Origin: Actinacidiphila yanglinensis
GTDB taxonomy: Bacteria > Actinomycetota > Actinomycetes > Streptomycetales > Streptomycetaceae
NCBI RefSeq assembly: GCF_900107965.1
Contig: NZ_FNVU01000004.1
Span: forward strand, 496,001 to 560,000
Direction: 5' to 3'
Length of the DNA: 64,000 nucleotides
Positions 35,639-43,048 of the stretch are shown here, piece after piece (position 1 is the stretch's first letter; every line of letters begins with the position of its first letter). Under the pieces are notes generated by a model, which was not told the DNA's origin, ran no database searches, and worked only from the letters and a program-made list of their open reading frames with translations. The translations under genes and the position numbers were made by a program.

Positions 35639-37170
35639 GGTGTGGTGCCTTCCATCGCTGAAGTGCCGTGTTTGCCGGCGCGTTTGACGATCGGGTGGTG
35701 GTCATCGGGAAGGACGTTGATCGGATGGTCGCCCGTGGCCCACAGGTACTGCGTCGCGTATGCACGCCATGGCTGCCAGGCCGCGGCATGGCGGGTCAGC
35801 GCCGCGGGGGTGGCCGGCAGGCCCAGGTCGCGGGCCGCGTACCTGACGCCCAGGTCGGTGGGGAGGAACGCGTCGGGGTCGCCGAGCGCGCGCATGGCGA
35901 TGGTCTCCACGGTCCATGGTCCGAAGCCGGGCAGGGCCGCGAGCCGGGCCCTGGCGCGCTGCCAGTCGCTGCCGACGTCCAGGTCGAGTTCGTCGTCGAC
36001 CAGGGCGCTGAGCAGAGCGGAGAGGGTGTCCTTGCGCGTCTGCGGCATCGCCAGGGAGGCGGGTGCGCGCTCGATGAGCGTCTGCGGTGACGGGAAGAGG
36101 TGGGTCAGGCCGCCGTCCGGGTCCGCCACGGGCTCCCCGTACGCGGTCACCAGGCGGCCGGCGTGAGTGCGTGCCGCCGAGGTGGAGATCTGCTGGCCGA
36201 GCACGGCGCGCACCGCGAACTCCGGTCCGTCCGCGACCCGCGGCACCCGGCGTCCGGGAGCCTTGGCGACCAGGGGCGCCAGGACCGGGTCGGACGACAG
36301 CAGGGCGTCCACCGCGAGGGGGTCGGCGTCCAGGTCCAGCAGGCGGCGGCAGCGGCTGATCGCCTGCCCCAGGTCCCGCCAGTCCGTCAGCGACAGCCGG
36401 CAGCCGATGTGATCGGGTTCCGGCCGCAGTGACACCGTGCCCGAGCCGTACGGCAGCCGCAGGGTGCGCCGGTACGCGCCGTCGCGCCACTCCTCGACGC
36501 CCGGGACCGCGGTGGCCGCCAGGTGCCCGAAGAGGTTGTCGGGGTTGAGCGGGCGGCGGAAGGGCAGCCGAAGCGCGATCGAGCCCGCGGCCACGGCCGG
36601 ACGGCCCTTGGCGACCCTTGCGCGCAGTTCGCCCGGGGACAGGGCGAACACCTCGCGCACGGTGTCGTTGAAGGTGCGGATGCTGGCGAAACCCGCCGCG
36701 AAGGCCACCTCGCCCATCGGCATGGCCGTCGTCTCGATGAGCAGCCGCGCGGTCTGCGCGCGCTGGGCCCTGGCCAGTGCCAGGGGGCCGGCGCCGAGTT
36801 CGGCGAGGAGTTGGCGCTCGACCTGCCGCGCGCTGTAGCCGAGCCGCGACGCGAGGCCCGGTACGCCCTCGCGGTCGACGACGCCGTCGCCGATGAGCCG
36901 CATGGCGCGGCCGACGAGGTCGGCGCGCTCGTTCCACTGCGGTGAGCCGGGGCTGGCGTCGGGGCGGCAGCGCTTGCAGGCGCGGAACCCGGCCTGCTGC
37001 GCGGCCGCCGCGCTCGGGTAGAAGGTCATGTTCTCGACCTTGGGCGGCACGACGGGGCAGCTCGGCCGACAGTAGATGCGCGTGGTCAGCACCGCGGTGA
37101 AGAACCAGCCGTCGAAACGGGAGTCCTTCGACTGCACGGCCCGCACGCAGGCGTCGAAATCCGTATGCAC
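35635..37170 (-). CDS. alkA: Ada-sensor/AraC/AlkA fusion DNA glycosylase
   Basis: 511 residues in three parts. Residues 1-75: Ada-type zinc domain with Cys34, Cys38, Cys65 and Cys68 (RIYCRPSC, CKRC), which in Ada takes methyl groups from phosphotriesters and acts as switch. About 80-185: AraC-type helix-turn-helix (LGYSARQVERQLLAELGAGPLALAR). About 200-500: AlkA 3-methyladenine glycosylase with helix-hairpin-helix LPGFGPWTVETIAMRALGD and catalytic Asp in FLPTDLG. GTG 37170 starts at HTDFDACVRAVQSKD as in homologues. So one protein may sense alkylation, activate its own operon and excise lesions; ogt is coupled downstream. Confidence 0.9.
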   Translation of the reverse strand: MHTDFDACVRAVQSKDSRFDGWFFTAVLTTRIYCRPSCPVVPPKVENMTFYPSAAAAQQAGFRACKRCRPDASPGSPQWNERADLVGRAMRLIGDGVVDREGVPGLASRLGYSARQVERQLLAELGAGPLALARAQRAQTARLLIETTAMPMGEVAFAAGFASIRTFNDTVREVFALSPGELRARVAKGRPAVAAGSIALRLPFRRPLNPDNLFGHLAATAVPGVEEWRDGAYRRTLRLPYGSGTVSLRPEPDHIGCRLSLTDWRDLGQAISRCRRLLDLDADPLAVDALLSSDPVLAPLVAKAPGRRVPRVADGPEFAVRAVLGQQISTSAARTHAGRLVTAYGEPVADPDGGLTHLFPSPQTLIERAPASLAMPQTRKDTLSALLSALVDDELDLDVGSDWQRARARLAALPGFGPWTVETIAMRALGDPDAFLPTDLGVRYAARDLGLPATPAALTRHAAAWQPWRAYATQYLWATGDHPINVLPDDHHPIVKRAGKHGTSAMEGTTP

Positions 37171-37286
37171 CTGACCAGTGTCGCGCCTCGTCACGGCACT
37201 GGTCTGGCGAGAATCCGACATGGCCCTCAAGGGGGGTGACCCGGCGCGCGCCTATAGGTGCCGGATGCTGTCCGCGACCCCAGGGT

Positions 37287-37319
37287 GCGTGACCTGCCCT
37301 CCTGGGTGGCAGGTCACGC
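37287..37319 (-). terminator. Terminator of the DUF2630-GNAT operon
   Basis: GCGTGACCTGCC and GGCAGGTCACGC form a perfect 12-bp stem with a 9-nt loop, 11 nt after the stop of the leftward GNAT gene. Confidence 0.8.
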
Positions 37320-37330
37320 TCCCAGGATGC

Positions 37331-37648
37331 CTAGTCCGTCACCTGGCTGTCAGGCGTGTAACGCAGGTCTTCGTACTCCGGGTGCTTGCTGATCCATCCG
37401 TCGATGAAGGGGCAGATGGCCAGGACCTCGAGCCCGGAAGCGCGGGCGTCGTCAAGGACGGCGCGGGCCAGTGCCGAGCCGACGCCGCGCCCTTCGTGGC
37501 CCTCCTCCACCTCGGTGTGGACGAAGGCGATCAGCGCTTCGCCGCGGATGTAGGCGGCGTACCCGGCGAGGTCGTCACCCGCACGCGCCTCGTAACGCTG
37601 TGCGCTGGGAACGTCGGCGATGGTGAGGTCATCGGCTGCGGGGCTCAC
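37331..37648 (-). CDS. Small GNAT-like N-acetyltransferase (NATD1/COG2388 type)
   Basis: 105 residues. RYEARAGDDLAGYAAYIRGEALIAFVHTEVEEGHEGRGVGSALARAVLDDAR followed by ICPFIDGWISKHPEYEDL is the complete short GNAT-like fold of the NATD1 group; the substrate is unknown. GTG 37648 overlaps the stop of the DUF2630 gene as GTGA, showing translational coupling. A terminator follows. Confidence 0.87.
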   Translation of the reverse strand: MSPAADDLTIADVPSAQRYEARAGDDLAGYAAYIRGEALIAFVHTEVEEGHEGRGVGSALARAVLDDARASGLEVLAICPFIDGWISKHPEYEDLRYTPDSQVTD

Positions 37649-37911
37649 GAACGGTAGCCCTCGACGGTCGAGGAGGGGCGCACCCGGGCGCCTCCCGGGT
37701 CCTCGCCCGCCTCGGACAGGGCGCGGCGCTGGCGCAGCAGGTCCCAGCACTGGTCGAGTTCGCGCTCCAGGGCGGCGAGCCGCTCGCGCTCGGTCCCTCC
37801 GTCGTTGCTGCCCCCCGCGAGCAGGTCGCGCAGGGTCTTCTCGTCGGAAACCATCTTGCTGATGCGGCCCAGGATGGCCTGTTCGGCGTTGGCGTCTTGA
37901 GGCTGTTGCAC
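37645..37911 (-). CDS. DUF2630 family protein
   Basis: 88 residues, mostly helical and charged: ILGRISKMVSDEKTLRDLLAGG, then LAALERELDQCWDLLRQRRALSEAGEDP and the ending RVRPSSTVEGY, which is the DUF2630 signature. Probable coiled coil; no function known. ATG 37911. Coupled to the downstream GNAT-like gene by a 4-nt overlap. Confidence 0.87.
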   Translation of the reverse strand: MQQPQDANAEQAILGRISKMVSDEKTLRDLLAGGSNDGGTERERLAALERELDQCWDLLRQRRALSEAGEDPGGARVRPSSTVEGYRS

Positions 37912-37987
37912 GGGACACCTCCCGATCGTTACTGCGTTTCCACTCTCTCAGGTCGTACGGTACGACGCGCGCGGGCGGGCCAGGGGC

Positions 37988-38866
37988 TCAGGGTGTCCGG
38001 TGGTCCGGGTCCGGTACCACGGAGGCCATGTCCGGTTGCTCGTCGTGTGCCGCGTCGGACGGTGCGTCACCGTCCGGGCCGTCGGCAGCGAGGGCGTCGC
38101 CATGGGCGCCAGGCGAGGGCTCGGTGTGGCTGCGCATCCAGGTGTCGATCTCGGCGCGCACCCTGCGATCCATGGCGAGCGACATCTCCGCGTCCACGAT
38201 GTTCTTGGCGAGCGGGCGCAGCCGGTGCAGGGACGCCGAGATGCGATGGGTCCCGGTGGGGGTCAGGTCGGCCAGGTCGCCCATGACGTGGGTCTTGATG
38301 ACCTGGGTGAAGAGGTCGGCCATGGCGTCGACGTGGATGCGTACTTCGCGACCGGCGGCGAGGACGGCGGACAGCGGCACGCCTTCGCGCACGAGCGCGG
38401 CCGAGGCGTCCAGGAGGCGGCGGCTGACGTGGACGACCTGCTCGCCGTCGACCGCGATGTAGCCGATCTCCAGGGAGTCGGTCAGGTTCTCAGGACTTAT
38501 GCCCTCGCCGAAGTAATCGGCGAGCTCCTGGGGGCTGAGCCTTATCGGGGTCTCCTCCGACCACGGTGTGGCGAGGGCGCCCTCCAGGCCGAGGAGTTCG
38601 GCGACGCCGTCGAGGGTGCGGCCCTTCTCCCAGGCGGCGATCAGGTCGGCGATGCCCCCGAGGGTGTGGCCGCGCTCCAGGAGCGCGGAGATCGTGCGCA
38701 GCCGGGCGAGGTGGTCCTCGGAGTACCAGGCGATCCGGCCCTCGCGGCGCGGGGGCGGCAGCAGGCGCCGCTCGCGGTAGAACCGCAGAGTCCTCACGGG
38801 GATGCCGGCCGCTTCGGCCAGTTCCTCGACGCGGTACTCGCGCGGTCCGGTCGCGTTGTCGTCCAC
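37988..38866 (-). CDS. MerR-family transcriptional regulator
   Basis: 292 residues. The N-terminal MerR helix-turn-helix and wing read YRVEELAEAAGIPVRTLRFYRERRLLPPPRREGRIAWYSEDHLARLR, followed by a dimerisation helix and a long C-terminal effector domain of unknown ligand plus an acidic tail. GTG 38866. It is divergent from the monooxygenase-hydrolase-SDR operon starting at 39091; the 224-nt gap with dyads at 39006-39016 and 39044-39059 should hold its operator. MerR factors usually activate the divergent operon. Confidence 0.87.
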   Translation of the reverse strand: MDDNATGPREYRVEELAEAAGIPVRTLRFYRERRLLPPPRREGRIAWYSEDHLARLRTISALLERGHTLGGIADLIAAWEKGRTLDGVAELLGLEGALATPWSEETPIRLSPQELADYFGEGISPENLTDSLEIGYIAVDGEQVVHVSRRLLDASAALVREGVPLSAVLAAGREVRIHVDAMADLFTQVIKTHVMGDLADLTPTGTHRISASLHRLRPLAKNIVDAEMSLAMDRRVRAEIDTWMRSHTEPSPGAHGDALAADGPDGDAPSDAAHDEQPDMASVVPDPDHRTP

Positions 38867-39005
38867 GCTGCAAGCCTAGGGGGTGCGGAAACCCCTCCCG
38901 TGCGACAGCCCTCCGGCCGTCCGGGGCGTGCTCGCGCAGGCGTGCCGCGGGGCGTACGGGCGCGAGGCGGGGCTGCCGCGGGAGGCCGAATTCCATACCG
39001 ACCCC

Positions 39006-39059
39006 TACCGGAGGTAACGCCTGGTGCCCTACAGTCCGATTGTGCCAGTGATTGCTGGC
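39006..39059. promoter_or_regulatory. Candidate MerR operator/promoter region
   Basis: TACC-GGA-GGTA (39006-39016) and GCCAG-TGATTG-CTGGC (39044-39059) are short dyads between the divergent MerR gene and monooxygenase operon. A TACAGT between them (39030-39035) could be a -10 element. Confidence 0.35.
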
Positions 39060-39090
39060 GCGATTGCGGATGGTGGGGAAGGGCGGTGCC

Positions 39091-40617
39091 ATGGACGACG
39101 ACGTCGAACACGTGCGGGTGGCGGTGATCGGGTCCGGCTTCGGCGGACTCGGGGCCGCGGTCAGGCTGCGGCGGGAGGGGATCACCGACTTCGTGGTCCT
39201 GGAGCGGGCGGAAGCGGTGGGGGGTACCTGGCGCGACAACAGCTATCCCGGATGCGCCTGCGACGTGCCCTCCCACCTGTACTCGTTCTCGTTCGCACCG
39301 AACCCCGACTGGCCGCGCGCCTTCTCCGGGCAGGAGCACATCCGCGCCTACCTCGAACGGGTCACCGACACCTTCGGGCTGCGACCGCACCTGCGCTTCG
39401 GCGCGGAGGTGCAGCAGGCGCGCTGGGACACCGAGGCGCGTCACTGGCACCTGACGACGGCCGCCGGCGAGTTCACCGCCGACGTGGTGGTCTCCGCGAC
39501 CGGGCCGCTGTCCGACCCGAAGATCCCCGAGGTGCCGGGCATCGAGGACTTCCCCGGCGCGGTGTTCCACTCCTCGCGCTGGGACCACGACCTCGACCTG
39601 AAGGGCAAGCGCGTCGCCATGGTCGGCACCGGCGCCTCCGCGATCCAGATCGTGCCGTCGATCCAGCCGGAGGTAGGGAAGCTGACCGTCATCCAGCGCA
39701 CCCCGCCGTGGGTGATGCCGCGGGTGGACCGGCCGATCGGCGCTGCGGAGCGGTGGCTGCACGGCGCCGTGCCCGGCACCGCGAAGATGCGGCGCGGGGT
39801 GCTGTGGCTGATCCGGGAGTTCCAGGTCGGCGCCTTCGTGAAGCGGCCGAAGCTCATGAAGGCGGCCGAGCGGGTGGCGCGCGCCCACCTGCGGCGGTCG
39901 GTCAAGGACCCCGGGCTGCGGGCCCGCCTCACGCCCGACTACACCATCGGCTGCAAGCGCATCCTGTTGTCCAACACCTACTATCCGGCGCTGTCGCAGC
40001 CCAACACCGAGGTGGTCACCTCCGCGCTGAAGGAGGTGCGCGGTTCGTCCGTGGTGACGGCCGACGGAACCGAGCGCGAAGTCGATGCGATCATCTTCGG
40101 GACGGGCTTCCGCGTCACCGACATGCCGATCGGCGACCGGGTGATCGGATCGGACGGCCGCACCCTCAGCGAGCACTGGAAAGACGGCATGGCCGCGCTG
40201 CGCGGCTGCACCGTGGACGGCTTCCCGAACCTGCTGTTCATCATCGGGCCGAACACCGGCCTCGGGAACAGCTCGATGATCCTGATGATCGAATCATCGC
40301 TCAACTACGTCGCCGACTACCTGCGCGCACTGGAGCGTTCGGGCGCCGCCGCCCTGGATGCCAAACCGGCCGCGGTCACCGCCTGGAACCAGGAGATGCA
40401 GCGCCGCGCGTCACGCACCGTGTGGAACACCGGCGGCTGCAAGAGCTGGTACCTGGACGCCAACGGCCGCAACACCACCGCCTGGCCTGGTACCACCGCC
40501 GAGTTCCGGCGCGCCACCCGGCAGTTGAAGCTGTCGGAGTACAACCTGCTGGCTCCGGCCGGCGACAAGCCCGTCACCGCCGCGGTGACCGGACGATCCG
40601 CGGAGGTGGCGTCATGA
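39091..40617 (+). CDS. Flavin-containing Baeyer-Villiger-type monooxygenase
   Basis: 508 residues. FAD-binding GSGFGGLGAAVRL at the N-terminus, VGGTWRDNSYPGCACDVPSHLYSFSF, the BVMO fingerprint FPGAVFHSSRWD, and a second Rossmann loop VGTGASAIQIVPSI for NADPH. Such enzymes (for example EthA and MymA of Mycobacterium) insert oxygen next to a ketone or oxidise sulfur/nitrogen. ATG 39091 has GGGAAGGG upstream. Its stop overlaps the hydrolase start (ATGA); with the SDR gene it forms a three-gene coupled operon whose order equals mymA-lipR-sadH. Confidence 0.88.
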   Translation: MDDDVEHVRVAVIGSGFGGLGAAVRLRREGITDFVVLERAEAVGGTWRDNSYPGCACDVPSHLYSFSFAPNPDWPRAFSGQEHIRAYLERVTDTFGLRPHLRFGAEVQQARWDTEARHWHLTTAAGEFTADVVVSATGPLSDPKIPEVPGIEDFPGAVFHSSRWDHDLDLKGKRVAMVGTGASAIQIVPSIQPEVGKLTVIQRTPPWVMPRVDRPIGAAERWLHGAVPGTAKMRRGVLWLIREFQVGAFVKRPKLMKAAERVARAHLRRSVKDPGLRARLTPDYTIGCKRILLSNTYYPALSQPNTEVVTSALKEVRGSSVVTADGTEREVDAIIFGTGFRVTDMPIGDRVIGSDGRTLSEHWKDGMAALRGCTVDGFPNLLFIIGPNTGLGNSSMILMIESSLNYVADYLRALERSGAAALDAKPAAVTAWNQEMQRRASRTVWNTGGCKSWYLDANGRNTTAWPGTTAEFRRATRQLKLSEYNLLAPAGDKPVTAAVTGRSAEVAS

Positions 40618-41597
40618 GCCTGCCCTACGAGGCGGCCCAGCCGCGCCGGGTTCTGACCGCGGTCTCCGCCGACGGGACGCACCTGCACGTGGAGGAGTAC
40701 GGCCGGTCCGATGGTCCGACCGTGGTACTGGCACACGGCTGGACGTGCTCGACGCTGTTCTGGGCGCCGATCGTACGTGCCCTGTCATCGGATTTCCGTC
40801 TGATCGCCTACGACCAGCGCGGTCACGGGCTGAGTGCGGCGCCGGCCACCCGCGAGGGTTACGGCACGGGCGTATTGGCCGATGATCTGCAGGCGGTGCT
40901 GGAGGCGGTGCTGCCCGACGGTGAAAGCGCGTTGCTCGTCGGTCACTCCATGGGCGGTATGACGATCATGGCGGCGGCCGACCGGCAGGCCGTGCGCGCA
41001 CGTACCGCCGCGGCGCTGCTGGTGAGCACCGGCAGCAGCCGGCTGCTCGGCTCCACCCAGGTGCTGCCACCGCGGTTGAGCGCGCGGTGGCTTCGGCGTG
41101 CCTTCCACCGCCAGCTCCTCGTCTCGCGCCTGCCGCTGGGCCCGGTCACTCCGGTGGCGAAGGCGGCCCTGAAGTACGGGGTGATGAGCCCGGGCTCCAC
41201 GGCCGAACAAGTGGCGTTCTGTGCGCGCATCGTCCACGCGTGCAAGGCGCGTCAGCGCTCGGCTTGGGGCAAGGTGCTCGCAGTGCTCGACCTCGACGCG
41301 GAGCTGGCCGCGCTCACAGTGCCCACCGGCGTCCTGGTCGGTACCGTCGACAAGCTCACACCCAAGGTGCACGCGCACCGGATGGCCGCCGCGCTGCCCC
41401 ACTGCACCGGGCTGACCGAACTGCCCGGGCGCGGCCATATGACGCCCGTCGAGGACACCCCCGCCGTGGAGGCGGCGATCCGCGCACTGGCGGCCGATCA
41501 TCTGGTGGCAAGGGACGCGGCATCGCGCGGCGCGACTACCAGTCCCGCCGCGACGGTCGGCGAACAGACGGTGGGCGAACAGGAGAAGAGCGCATGA
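40614..41597 (+). CDS. Alpha/beta-fold hydrolase
   Basis: 327 residues. VVLAHGWTCSTLFW (oxyanion loop), AYDQRGHGLS, nucleophile elbow GHSMGG with the Ser around residue 108, acid region TVDKLTP, and catalytic His in LPGRGHMTPVED. Probably an esterase acting on the ester made by the preceding Baeyer-Villiger enzyme, an inference from coupling. ATG overlaps the monooxygenase stop; its own stop overlaps the SDR start. The C-terminal tail is low-complexity. Confidence 0.87.
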   Translation: MSLPYEAAQPRRVLTAVSADGTHLHVEEYGRSDGPTVVLAHGWTCSTLFWAPIVRALSSDFRLIAYDQRGHGLSAAPATREGYGTGVLADDLQAVLEAVLPDGESALLVGHSMGGMTIMAAADRQAVRARTAAALLVSTGSSRLLGSTQVLPPRLSARWLRRAFHRQLLVSRLPLGPVTPVAKAALKYGVMSPGSTAEQVAFCARIVHACKARQRSAWGKVLAVLDLDAELAALTVPTGVLVGTVDKLTPKVHAHRMAAALPHCTGLTELPGRGHMTPVEDTPAVEAAIRALAADHLVARDAASRGATTSPAATVGEQTVGEQEKSA

Positions 41598-42496
41598 GCC
41601 GATCATCGTTGGACGGCCGGGTCGTGGTGGTCACGGGGGCGGCGCGCGGCGTGGGCGAACTGCTCGCCCGCAGGCTAGCCGCGCGCGGCGCCCGCCTCGC
41701 ACTGGTCGGCCTCGAACCCGATGAACTGAAGAACGTCGCCGCGTCCTTGGGCGGTGAGGCGGCGTGCTGGACCGCCGACGTCACCGATCGGTCGGCGATG
41801 GCTCAGGTGGCCGCCGACGTGCTGGCGCGCTTCGGCCGGATCGACGTCGCCGTCGCCAACGCCGGTGTCGCCACCGGCGGGCCGTTCCTCGACTCCGACC
41901 CCGATGCCTTCGACCGGGTGATCCAGGTCAACCTGCTGGGCAGCATCTCGACAGCGCGGGCGTTCCTGCCCGCGCTCGTCGACTCGCACGGCTATTACCT
42001 GCAGATCGCATCGCTGGCGGCGATCACCCCCGCGCCGCTGATGGCCGCGTACTGCGCGAGCAAGTCGGGAGTGGAGGCCTTCGCGCACAGTCTGCGCGCG
42101 GAGATGGGCCCCAAGGGCGTCAAGGTGGGGGTCGGCTACCTGAGTTGGACCGACACCGACATGGTGCGCGGGGCCGACGAGGACGACGCGCTCCGGGACA
42201 TGCGCGCGCGGCTGCCGTGGCCGACCAACCGAACGTATCCGCTGGAACCGGCCGTTGAGCGGCTCGTCGCCGGTATCGTCCGTCGCTCCCCTCATGTGTA
42301 CGCACAGTGGTGGCTGCGCGGGATGCAGCCGGTGCGCGGCTACCTGCCGTCGGTCATCGGCGGCGCGCTCGGACAGCGGGAGATGCGCCGCGCCGCACCG
42401 GCGTTGGCGCGGGCTGCCGGGATGCGGCGCGGCCTCGTCGGCAGGGGAGGAGCCGCCGACGAGTCGGCGCGAACGTCCTCTCCTCACGCTCCGTAG
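41594..42496 (+). CDS. Short-chain dehydrogenase/reductase
   Basis: 300 residues. Cofactor loop TGAARGVG (about residues 15-22), NAG motif in VANAGVATGG, active-site YCASK, and a C-terminal extension with a hydrophobic patch (WWLRGMQPVRGYLPSVIGG). Oxidises or reduces an alcohol/ketone made in the same pathway; substrate unknown. Third gene of the coupled operon; the extension resembles membrane-associated SDRs of mycobacterial lipid metabolism such as SadH-type proteins. Confidence 0.87.
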   Translation: MSRSSLDGRVVVVTGAARGVGELLARRLAARGARLALVGLEPDELKNVAASLGGEAACWTADVTDRSAMAQVAADVLARFGRIDVAVANAGVATGGPFLDSDPDAFDRVIQVNLLGSISTARAFLPALVDSHGYYLQIASLAAITPAPLMAAYCASKSGVEAFAHSLRAEMGPKGVKVGVGYLSWTDTDMVRGADEDDALRDMRARLPWPTNRTYPLEPAVERLVAGIVRRSPHVYAQWWLRGMQPVRGYLPSVIGGALGQREMRRAAPALARAAGMRRGLVGRGGAADESARTSSPHAP

Positions 42497-42603
42497 CTGT
42501 AACGACCCGCTGACCTGGGGTTATTGTCCCAGGATGCGGGGTATGTCCGGCCGTGTCAGTCTGGTCGAGGCCCCATCCCCACAAAACTCCAGGAGGAGTA
42601 GCC

Positions 42604-42825
42604 ATGGGCGCTTTCGATCAGTTCAAGGACAAGGCCGAGGACTATGCCGCGCAGGCCAAGGGCGCGCAGGGTGGCAAGCGGAACAAGTCCGCTGACCCCC
42701 AGAACCCCGAGCAGGCCGAGCGCGGCATGCGGCAGGAGGGCCGGGAGCGTCGTTCCGAGGTCGAGGACCAGGCGTCGCGACGCATGGGCCGCGAGGAGGA
42801 CGACAACCAGGACGACTGGGCCTGA
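42604..42825 (+). CDS. Small hydrophilic protein, unknown function
   Basis: 73 residues, highly charged and probably helical or disordered: GAFDQFKDKAEDYAAQAKG at the start and EEDDNQDDW at the end. A very strong AGGAGGAG lies 6 nt before ATG 42604. It resembles small Streptomyces stress-type hydrophilic proteins, but I do not recognise a named family. Monocistronic with a terminator at 42887-42916. Confidence 0.75.
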   Translation: MGAFDQFKDKAEDYAAQAKGAQGGKRNKSADPQNPEQAERGMRQEGRERRSEVEDQASRRMGREEDDNQDDWA

Positions 42826-42886
42826 CGTCCCACTGAGCTGACCTCGGCGTCGCGCAACGCGCTGACACCGGGAACGCCGTGATACG

Positions 42887-42916
42887 GAAGGGGCGCCCCC
42901 TGCGGGGCGCCCCTTC
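42887..42916 (+). terminator. Terminator
   Basis: GAAGGGGCGCCCC and GGGGCGCCCCTTC form a perfect 13-bp stem with a 4-nt loop, between the small hydrophilic gene and the convergent S41 protease gene; it can act both ways. Confidence 0.85.
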
Positions 42917-43048
42917 TGCGTCCTGTCGGCTCCCAAACCGCCCCGGCCCGCACCGACTTCCCGTTCGTTGTGCGTCACGCGGCTGCCACCGGCCGCCCCG
43001 CGTCGGTCAAGGCCGTACCGCGCTGGTCGCGGTCACGTGCCTCGGCGG

